This document shows positions 56,599-64,000 of a stretch of 64,000 bases of DNA, piece by piece. Every line of letters begins with the position of its first letter. Position 1 is the first letter of the stretch. The notes under the pieces were generated by a model. The model did no database searches, was not told where the DNA came from, and worked only from the letters and a program-made list of their open reading frames with translations. This DNA is from Antedon bifida. Lineage: Eukaryota; Echinodermata; Crinoidea; Comatulida; Antedonidae. The translations under genes were made by a program, and so were the position numbers. Location of the stretch: positions 6,691,001 through 6,755,000 of the forward strand of contig OY727098.1 of assembly GCA_963402885.1 (NCBI GenBank). The letters are read 5' to 3'.

Positions 56599-59003
56599 TC
56601 ACTCTGGTTCTGAAATAATTCTCATGTCGATATATGCTTGGCGAAGACGTTTAACGAATCTTCCATCTCCCATAAATAAGGTTTTACAATACGCTGTGTT
56701 CTGTTTCGATAGGTTTTGTGGTATTCGTCTTTTCTCGGTTCCATCACTTAATGTTACATATTCAACGCACATAGTTGTTATGTCGTCTTGACGTTTTCTA
56801 AATTCTTCAAGTTCTCTATCGAACTGTTGCCTATTTGCGTTCACCTTTCTCCAGAATGTTTCATTGAAATGGTTATATAATTTGACATCATACCGATTCC
56901 ATATTTTCATTTTTTCTCGCATTTTTGGTGTTATAACAAAACGTTTTGTGTCTTTTCTTGCACCTTTTTTAAGATATAAAATATCTTCATATTGTAAGCA
57001 TAATGTTTGTTTAAGTAATATTAAAGATTCATCGTAATATTCCATGATCATAACTAAATCGAATTCATGTTCTAATTGATGTATTTTATAATTCAATGTT
57101 GGTTCATCACTCAGAAATGTATGATCTAATCCAAGATCGTACAATTGGCCATTTGATGCAAGATGTGACATGAAAAAAGGTTTTTTAAAATAACTTTCCG
57201 GATCTTCCATAAAAATCTCAAACGCATTAGGCTTATCTTCTAACCCCCAACCTTTGGCCAATTCAAAGTATCCAAAGGCAGATTCAAGTTGGTCTGAAGG
57301 TTCTCTTAAGATTGTTATAAACTTAGCATTTGGAACCACTGCATCCATCTCAATTCGGTTGTATCTTGCGTGGTTAGCAATAATGTTAAATCCTGTTACC
57401 ATCTTTCCATTATACGTTGATCCAAGCTGTAATTCTGTAACCATAGACCTATTGAATAAGTCAGGTGTTGAAAATATATGTCCTGTTTTAGGAAGAGCGA
57501 ATATTAGAGAATGTTTGTGGCCATATCGTTCAAATAAGGTTCCTGTAGTCGTACTTCCAGTCTTGTGGGTTTTCACGTAAACAATTTGTTTTACCGGTTC
57601 ACAAGCTCCATGATTAAAGCTAGCATGAGTATGAATATTTTTAATTTTCTTCTTTTTTGCAAATCTGTAATATAGATTGTTATTTAATCAGTGTATTATG
57701 TCGGTAAACAATTATAAATACTGTTATTGTTCCTTGGCTAATAACACTTTTCACGCGCATGGCAGAACCGTCGACTCACATGACGTAAACATACTGTACA
57801 AACAATTGATCAAGGTTTTAAGGGCGTATAACCAGATAATAGTTCCTCCATTTTATGCGAAGCGATTTAAATTGTTATCTTCATGTTTGATTTTGATAAC
57901 GTCATCATATAAAAATATGTGAACATATTTGTGTCCCTTAATTTAACCTATGCTACACTGTATATAAATATACAGTATTATACTGTATTATATTGACATA
58001 ATGATAGCAGAACTCAGCATCACTATAAGCGTAGCGCTTTATACATCAGGTCATAGGATGGAATGAACGTTTTACGTTCACATTGATGCATTTTTAAAAT
58101 TAAATTAATGTTGGTAAAATTATCTTTTATCACAATGATCACCTAATTCGTGACGAATTAAAACTCTAGTTAATATTACATTGTTAAACTTACTATTAAT
58201 AATAGTTATAGTGTATTTAAATGTACAAAAGGAACATTGGATTGCACTTTAGTTCAAATTAAAAACGTTGTAAGCCTATGTCATTGAATGCGAATAACTG
58301 ACTACTGTACTTCTGGGATTCTGAGGCAGACGAATGTGGAGAAATTAGGTCTACGGTACGCTTTCATGGGAGAAATTGTTAAAAAGTTTAAGACTAAAAT
58401 ATTGGTAATTTTTTCGGCAGACATAAATACTAAAATGAATTAAATTAAAACAATGTATATTGTCGTTTCTTAATCGGCATCTATTCTGAACTTAAATTAA
58501 AAAAACAATAATATCAGAAGTTCAAGTTGACTCTAATACTGTAAATCAAGCACGAAATTGTATTTTTTCGGCAGACATAAATACTAAAATGAATTAAATT
58601 AAAACAATGTATATTGTCGTTTCTTAATCGGCATCCATTCTGAACTTAAATTAAAAAAACAATAATATCAGAAGTTCTAGTTGACTCTAATACTGTAAAT
58701 CAAGCACGAAATTGTATTTTTTCGGCAGACATAAATACTAAAATGAATTAAATTAAAACAATGTATATTGTCGTTTCTTAATCGGCATCCATTCTGAACT
58801 TAAATTAAAAAAACAATAATATCAGAAGTTCAAGTTGACTCTAATAGTGTAAATCAAGCACGAAATTGTAAATAGATTTCTATACAAGTATTTTCGAAAT
58901 AAACTTACCCTTCTGTTAACTGTCGATCTATAATGAATACAGACACTAGAAGAAATGTAGATGTTACGAAAAATGTATAAAACAGTCCTTTCTTAATCGC
59001 CAT
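56599..59003 (-). CDS. Galactose-3-O-sulfotransferase-like enzyme, gene 3
   Basis: Exon 1 (59003-58909; a second in-frame ATG lies at 59006) encodes MAIKKGLFYTFFVTSTFLLV, a basic start plus signal anchor. It splices in phase 2 (AAGG|GTAAGT) to exon 2 (57664-56599, 1066 nt). Total 1161 nt, 386 aa. The exon 2 frame runs upstream of the first conserved Lys through a Lys-rich stalk (FAKKKKIKN) and CEPVKQIVYVKTHKTGSTT. PAPS motifs are as in gene 1 (KTHKTGST and REPSDQ). The enzyme should be Golgi-resident and sulfate galactose-containing glycans. All three exon-2 copies are highly similar over their length, pointing to recent tandem duplication. Intron 1 contains a 154-bp triplicate repeat. Confidence 0.88.
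58409..58870. repeat. Three tandem ~154-bp repeats in intron 1 of sulfotransferase gene 3
   Basis: Each unit begins TTTTTCGGCAGACATAAATA and continues through ATATTGTCGTTTCTTAATCG and ATCAGAAGTTC, ending CAAGCACGAAATTGTA. Units start at about 58409, 58563 and 58718. The copies are almost identical (CTATTCT/CCATTCT and similar single changes), so the array is young. Confidence 0.95.
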
Positions 59004-59006
59004 CAT

Positions 59007-59930
59007 CGTGGTATTTGTTTTTTATTAACTAAAGCGTCGAAAAGGACGTCTGATGTCCAACTGAGAAATTCGTGTTTGAAGTAAAAAGCCGTATTTTTTT
59101 ACACGACATTGTTCAAAACAGATTAGGCCTAAGCATACATGACAATAGTGTTTGTCTGAACACTCTTTAACAATCAAACGTTGGACACGATTGATCACCT
59201 ACGATGACGTCATATGGGTGTTACTCGGCATGCAAATCAAAATCTCTTAATTATTCAACTACGTGATTGGTAAACACAATCTCAGAATACGTGTTTTTCA
59301 TTCGGCAAATTAGGATTCGGCAAACTGGGATTCGGCAAATTGGATACCGATGCTTTTTACACTTATATTTGGTTTGTCTTTATGAAGTTAATAAATATGA
59401 AACGTATAGAAATACTTGTTGACGAAATATTGTTGACGTACAGTAACAACGTACTGTGGGATAAAATTGACAATTATATTGAAAAGGTAATAAAACAGTA
59501 ATAGTACGTTTAAAGAACTTCTGCTAATTGTGTGTAACTGTCAGCAAAAAATCTATTGTATTCAATTGCCGTCTACGCCATACGCAATCAAAATAGTAAC
59601 TGAGCTAAATATGCCAGAATTCTTGGATTAGTTATTTCTAGGCCTATATTAATCTGATCATAACACTATGTATAAAGGAAAACTAATAGAAATAATATTT
59701 AAAATATAAAAATATGTTAAAAGCAGAAAATAACGAAAAAGGTATAAAAGTTAATAGATATTATATTAAGAATTTATGTATGATTGAATGAATAAGGTTC
59801 AAAATGTAAAAAAAAAACAAATAAATCTAAACTTATTTCTCCATGGACTGATATAGTAGAATAATAATACATATGACCTACAAAAATCACAACGCTTGAT
59901 TAGATCTATTCTTAATCCATGATTGATAAC
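59007..59930. other. 5' flank of sulfotransferase gene 3
   Basis: Holds the pre-insertion-like homologue of the LINE site (about 59010-59060) and a small repeat ATTCGGCAAATTAGG / ATTCGGCAAACTGGG / ATTCGGCAAATTGG near 59300-59345. No gene is supported; ORF 59799-59984 (minus) is a chance frame. Confidence 0.5.
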
Positions 59931-60180
59931 AAGCACGAATGTGCAATACTCGGGGTACAGCGAAAGAAGCTGTAATGACGTCATAAGACCGGATGCAACG
60001 TCACATACAGATCAATAACCGCGCTACCAAATACGGCTATACGGTACCATCTTCGAATAAGGGAGGAGTAGTACTTTATAAATCGCACTTTTTGCTCAAT
60101 AGTGTCTGGATGGAAGAAGAAGAGGAAAAGATGAGTCCTAGACTCAGGTACCCTGAGTAATAAAACGAGATATACTCTAT
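59931..60180. repeat. Duplicated module M1
   Basis: ACGAATGTGCAATACTCGGG, AAGCTGTAATGACGTCATAA, CAAATACGGCTATACGGTAC and GGGAGGAGTAGTACTTTATA, then GACTCAGGTACCCTGAGTAA. The same order recurs at 60642-60965 with an extra internal segment (CCGGCTCTATAGATTTGAGG) there. The two modules flank the two tRNA-Val-like sequences. Confidence 0.8.
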
Positions 60181-60227
60181 ATCATATTACATATACAGTA
60201 TATTTCACCATAAAGTAAAGAAAAATA

Positions 60228-60298
60228 GGTTTCGACAGGTCTCGAACCGGGACCTTCAGCGTGTTAAGCAGACTTGACAACCACTACACTACGAAACC
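60228..60298 (-). tRNA. tRNA-Val(AAC)-like sequence, probably a pseudogene
   Basis: The minus strand has GTAGTGTAGTGGTT (A box), TTAACAC anticodon loop (AAC) and CGGTTCGAGAC (B box), with a perfectly paired 7-bp acceptor (GGTTTCG/CGAAACC). It is 71 nt, about two short. The T-stem, one anticodon-stem pair and a D-stem pair are disturbed. No CCA is encoded, as expected in animals. More likely a tRNA pseudogene than a working gene. Confidence 0.55.
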
Positions 60299-60513
60299 TC
60301 TTACACTAAAAATGTGGGTTACAGAAAGTTTTTTAATCCATTTAATTTACAAATAAATATGGTAATAAGCACAAAGCAAAATAAACATGTGTGAAAGTGA
60401 TAATTACCGATTACACAAAATAAATATTTAAAAAAATAATAAAAATAAGATATACTGTGTATAATTATCATATTGCGTATACAGTACTTTTCACCATAAA
60501 GTTTAAAAAAAAA

Positions 60514-60585
60514 GGTTTCGCCCGGGCTCGAACCAGGTACCTTCTGCGTGTTAAGCAAACGTGATAACCACTACGCCAAGAAGCC
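60514..60585 (-). tRNA. tRNA-Val(AAC)-like sequence, second copy
   Basis: The minus strand reads GGCTTCTTGGCGTAGTGGTT, then ATCACGTTTGCTTAACACGC (anticodon AAC) and CTGGTTCGAGCCCGGGCG. T-stem (CCTGG/CCGGG) and anticodon stem pair well, but the acceptor stem has two mismatches (GGCTTCT against CGAAACC). Its flank TATACAGTA..TTTCACCATAAAG is shared with the copy at 60228, so the two arose together. Functional status uncertain. Confidence 0.6.
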
Positions 60586-60641
60586 GCATATAACTACATA
60601 ACACTGTGGCTTCTTAATTAAACAAATTAATTAACAAAAAA

Positions 60642-60965
60642 GCACGAATGTGCGATACTCGGGGTACAGCAAATGAAGCTGTAATGACGTCATAAGACGG
60701 GATGTGACGTCACATCAATAACCTACCAAATACGGCTATATGGTACCATCTTCGAGACATCATATGGCTGCATCCGGTTTGAAATTTAAAAATCCGGCTC
60801 TATAGATTTGAGGACGTGTCCCTGTAGTATATTCATGCCAAATCCCAGCTCAATACTACAACTAATAAGGGAGGAGTAGTACTTTGAAAATCGCACTTTC
60901 TACTCAATAGTGTCCAGATGGAGGAGAAAATGAGTAAGTCCTAGACTCGGGTGCACCGAGTAAAA
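60642..60965. repeat. Duplicated module M2
   Basis: Second copy of 59931-60180 with an extra ~90 bp (CATATGGCTGCATCCGG to AATCCCAGCTCAATACTACA). The end reads GACTCGGGTGCACCGAGTAA, a short palindromic word also in M1. Confidence 0.8.
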
Positions 60966-61084
60966 AAGCAAGAATAATAATAGAGAAACAATATCCTGAA
61001 CACCTAAAACCACTTGAAAGGGTAATGTTGATGACGTATTAATAATATAATAAAACCGATCATGCATGAATTAAAGAGCTCCAC

Positions 61085-61345
61085 CGTTGAAATATTAACA
61101 TTAAAACTGTTGATGGCGATAAGATTTAGGGTTCACCAATTAAGTAAAAAATTGGGTACCACCGTAAATAAAGATTTTAGGGTTTAGAAAGAAATATTTC
61201 TATTTGAGAACCGGTACCAATTGGAATAGAAAAAACTAACACAAAACTAACATGTTGATGGCTATAAAAAGCAGGGTTTTTTAAGTTAAAAAATTGGAAA
61301 CAGGGTACCGTAAACAGATTTTTGGGTTTAGTGTAGAAAGAAAGA
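61085..61345. repeat. Imperfect tandem duplication (~130-150 bp)
   Basis: TTGATGGCGATAAGATTTAG, TAAAAAATTGGGTACC, GTAAATAAAGATTTTAGGGT and AAAGAAATATTTCT recur as TTGATGGCTATAAAAAGCAG, TAAAAAATTGG..GGTACC, GTAAACAGATTTTTGGGT and AAAGAAAGATTTCT. Non-coding, two diverged copies. Confidence 0.7.
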
Positions 61346-61436
61346 TTTCTAATTAATTAATGATAAATTGAGAATGTTATTATTGAGGAAGGAAGGAAAT
61401 TTACAAGCGGTAACGGTAACCGGAAACCGCGTAGCC

Positions 61437-62205
61437 TGTTCCATACCATTGCTTGTGCCATACTGTTTTGAAACACCGGTTCTCCGAAGTTAAGCAACGT
61501 TGGGCCCGGTTGTCTTCTTTCTTCTTTCGGAATACTGCTTAACGATCCTTTAAGGATCAAAACAAGCAGGGTTTGTGCGCATGCTATTGCATGCTTGCAT
61601 GATATTTAGTCTCTGATTAATTGCACAGTGGCTGTGTGTGACGACAGTGGCTGTGTTTGTGTGGACTAGTACACCGGGGTAACCCCGGGCCTACTCGTCT
61701 CGAAAGATGTACTAGGTTATTTAAAGTGCACATGAGCTATGTGTACACTGGACCTACGGTTTATAGTCCTTATCCGAGAAGACTCGTTCTACCACCAAAA
61801 CCATGGAGTGAGTGAGCCTCGCACCCTTGCCGATGTTATGGCTACGTAATACGGTTCCACTGTCATAACCGCTCGGCCACTAACTCTTGTGAACGGTTGC
61901 GTTCTGGATGGGAGACCGTCTAGAAATAGCGGCGGGTGCTATATATACTGGAGAGTGATGGTGTAATGGTAATATCGGACTAGCATGTGATAGGCATGGG
62001 TTCGAGGTTATCTGTACCATATTAATTGCATCCTTAGGCAAGATGCTTTACTCTCATTGCCTCGTCCTTCGGATGGGATGTAAAGCCGTTGGTCATCGTG
62101 TACTTAACAGTGCACGTTAAAGAACTTGGTACACTATTCGAAAAGAGTAGGTCGATCGTCTCCCGGTGTGCTGATCTCATGGTAGAATTACTATAGAGGA
62201 ATTTT
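61437..62205 (+). mobile_element. 5S-rRNA/tRNA composite SINE, split by another SINE
   Basis: 61437-61512 resembles the 5' half of animal 5S rRNA (CCATACTG, GAAACACCGGTTCTC, CGAAGTTAAGCAACGTTGGG, CCCGGTTG; about 10 bases of the normal GTCCGATCAC region are missing). The 3' half (CGTTCTGGATGGGAGACCGT, GCGGCGGGTGCTATA) resumes at 61900. A tRNA-like head follows at 61968-62012 (GGTGTAATGGTAATATCGGA, then TGGGTTCGAGGTTATC). The body at 62040-62200 is GGGATGTAAAGCCGTTGGTC, GTGCACGTTAAAGAAC, TTCGAAAAGAGTAGG and CCCGGTGTGCTGATCT. The 5S-tRNA-body order is that of chimeric SINEs such as AmnSINE1 and its relatives. Confidence 0.75.
61513..61893 (-). mobile_element. tRNA-like SINE inserted in the 5S-derived head
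   Basis: On the minus strand: AGTGGCCGAGCGGTTATGAC head, GTGCGAGGCTCACTC, TAAACCGTAGGTCCAGTGTA, CTCATGTGCACTTTAAATAA, CTCGTCTCGAAAG complement and an AAAGAAGAAAGAAGA tail at 61513. CGGTTG occurs on both sides (61507-61512 and 61894-61899), a 6-bp target-site duplication. Removing the insert restores continuous 5S spacing. Confidence 0.85.
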
Positions 62206-62343
62206 TTCATACAGAAACAATGTAGTATGAATAATTATTAATGAATGAATACTTTTGCTATTGGTGAAACACATTGTCCTGTTATACCTCAATTATGTCT
62301 GTTTGTATAGCAGTCAATGTATGTACGATGAATGTTTGTAATA

Positions 62344-62465
62344 GCTTATAATGGTAGTGGGATAATTCGGACCTGTGACTAATCGGCCTTGAGGCTATTC
62401 GGTCCGGGGGACGATTCGGCCATGGGCTGTTCGGCCCGGGACGATTCGGCCCTGAGACGAACTTA
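62344..62465. repeat. ATTCGGCC-type minisatellite
   Basis: AATTCGGACCTGTGACTAAT, CGGCCTTGAGGCT, ATTCGGTCCGGGGGACG, ATTCGGCCATGGGCTG, TTCGGCCCGGGACG, ATTCGGCCCTGAGACG: about six degenerate units of 14-18 bp. They are GC-rich within AT-rich DNA. A frame on the minus strand (62282-62512) gives a PNRPxP repeat peptide but lacks other support. Confidence 0.85.
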
Positions 62466-62924
62466 GCGGCTTTGATATGCATTTTATAAACATACATTAC
62501 ATTATTTTGCATTTATCTTGACCGTATTTTAATATTAAATGATGTTCATTTTTTAGCCACGTAAACTGTGAACGATGTAAACAAGTTACGCCCTCATTAG
62601 CATCATCATCATTTCAATCTTGACCTAATAGGCCTAATGAATTATAATAAATAATTAAACAACATTTTCAGTTTTAATTAAGATTAAATGATAATATTAT
62701 CTAGAAAAGTTTAAATAATTGAAAACAACATAAAAAGACAAATGCATAAGACGCAAAAATGTAAACGATTTATTAAAACGGAATGCTACTACATTGCAAT
62801 AATTACTCTTTATCTTTAATTGTGATATTATACATTGTAATAAAGAATGGAAATAAAAGTGACTAAGTCAAAAAACAAAAACCGAATCGTATTATTGTAC
62901 TTATCATTTTGGGAAATTTTAAGA
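62466..62924. other. AT-rich non-coding stretch
   Basis: No gene, repeat array or element ends recognised. Its left side follows the ATTCGGCC array and its right side is the breakpoint of duplicated block B at about 62925. Confidence 0.5.
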
Positions 62925-64000
62925 TGTGTATATGTTTGTCTTGTGAACCTCTGAGGCTCACAAATGATCAGCAATTGCTGGATGGATCACCCTGATTAAA
63001 TATGGTAAAAAAAAGTAACATGTAACATTCCGAAAATACTAGTAAAGAAATGAAATTGACACCATATGTTGTGGGCCTTAACACAATACAGTACCGTGCA
63101 TTTGAAGGTGTGTTAATAGAATTAGATGATAGATCACTATGTATCTATAACATAACATAATTAATAAATAGCCTACTTACTTGTCTTTTAACTGACAATC
63201 TAAAATGAATAACACAGACACTACGAGTAAGAGTGAGCATATGAACAAATTTCGTTTGTTAATCGCCATTATCGCTGCGTAGGCCTATTAAACTAACGTA
63301 TAAAGTTCAACTTCATTCAGACATAATTCAAGTCTATCAATTAATTATGTAGACGTGTTTATTTAACATGATACAGTAGAAACACATAGTTAATGTGCAG
63401 TAATTTGGACTACATATACTGCCACCAAACATGACTGTAATTCTATTTCTGCGTTCTAAACTTATCCTATTTCTGTAAAATGCCATTAGAATATCTTTAT
63501 CACGGGTAAACATGTTGTTGAATACCTGTATTTATAGTTACTTTACTATTTTTTATACGTATATACATTATTATTTCATGAATAATGTATTACTATGCAA
63601 AGTTAAGCACTATTATGAGAAAACAACGACCACAAAACAGCGCCATTCACGGTAGATCTTGGGAGCAATGCTGGCTATCAAAATATATTTGTTTTCATTG
63701 CAAAGGACAGGAATTCCACAAAGCTTGTCTGGAGAGGGTATAGAGAGATACTACTATATTATAAGTTAAAACTTATAAGACAATTTACAATGAAACATCC
63801 GAAATAACAATGTTAAGCCTAATTGTTTTCCTTTTTAAACGTAGCCTATGTCTGTGTTTTGCTCTGCCAGGGCACTGCTGCCTCATTGGCCCTTGAGCCA
63901 GTGAGCGCTCATAGCCGTTACGCCACTGCTTTCAGTATCAACACTGATTTCAAAAGTGGATTGATACACATGATGAGTTTATATGGAAAGCATTTAAAAT
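62925..64000. repeat. Duplicated block B (copy of 48315-49395)
   Basis: Starts inside the SINE 3' part (GTGTATATGTTTGTCTTGTG, ACCTCTGAGGCTCACAAATG) and stays collinear with block A to the end of the window. It carries a sulfotransferase first exon and its upstream region, but no catalytic exon on the downstream (left) side. Confidence 0.9.
63181..63269 (-). pseudogene. Orphan first exon of a fourth sulfotransferase copy
   Basis: 89 nt in phase 2, with the ATG at 63269 and an intact donor (ACAA|GTAAGT). It encodes the same basic start plus signal anchor as gene 1 with one change seen (LDCQ for LDSQ). No 1066-nt catalytic exon lies downstream between 63180 and the start of gene 3. The exon has therefore been copied without its gene body, unless it splices over more than 5 kb into gene 3 exon 2 (57664), which would be in phase. 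Confidence 0.8.

Noticed and set aside
61437-61950. Functional 5S rRNA gene
   Set aside because: About 10 bases of the conserved region are missing, a SINE interrupts it, and it is fused to a tRNA-like SINE body.
62282-62512. Minus-strand 76-codon frame with PNRP-type repeats
   Set aside because: Produced by the ATTCGGCC minisatellite; no start context or neighbouring exon supports it.

Overview
The window is AT-rich animal nuclear DNA: short exons, GT-AG introns, many pol III-derived SINEs and foldback (MITE-like) DNA elements, and frequent AGGCCTA words. The gene content (F-type lectin/EGF/PAN proteins, MAM proteins, CCDC24, Gal3ST-type sulfotransferases) and the repeat style suggest a marine invertebrate deuterostome, most likely an echinoderm. 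This placement is inference. I rebuilt exon-intron models by joining open frames at splice consensus sites and checking that intron phases stay consistent.

Layout. (1) 1-6.5 kb: a + strand six-exon gene for a secreted MAM + peritrophin-type chitin-binding protein. (2) 8.3-11 kb: a - strand six-exon gene for a secreted single-MAM protein. (3) 12.3-15.7 kb: debris made of an orphan lectin exon, a dead LINE fragment and a 641-bp inverted-repeat transposon whose empty site survives in a paralogous block. (4) 15.7-35 kb, - strand: a family of secreted proteins with signal peptide, F-type-lectin-like domain, four EGF-like domains and a PAN/apple domain. Two copies are complete (412 and 417 aa) and a third has only the first six exons. 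Every intron is phase 1. (5) 26.26-38.29 kb: a direct tandem duplication with a unit of about 6.0 kb. It carries the 5' part of the lectin gene and a divergent two-exon gene (352 aa) that I cannot name. (6) 39.3-43.6 kb, - strand: an eight-exon CCDC24 orthologue. (7) 45.8-59 kb, - strand: three tandem two-exon galactose-3-O-sulfotransferase-like genes. The middle one has lost its membrane-anchor exon, and a 3.7-kb LINE with an intact 1011-aa ORF sits just upstream of that exon. (8) 59-64 kb: duplicated modules with tRNA-Val-like sequences, a 5S-rRNA/tRNA composite SINE split by another SINE, an ATTCGG minisatellite, and a duplicated orphan first exon of a fourth sulfotransferase copy at the window end.

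In function, the lectin/EGF/PAN and MAM proteins look secreted and glycan- or matrix-binding, and the sulfotransferases look like Golgi type II membrane enzymes that sulfate galactose-containing glycans. No shared pathway is shown by the sequence. The most unusual material is structural: duplications, exon-phase symmetry that allows a double-lectin fusion, and several insertions whose pre-insertion sites can be read from paralogues.
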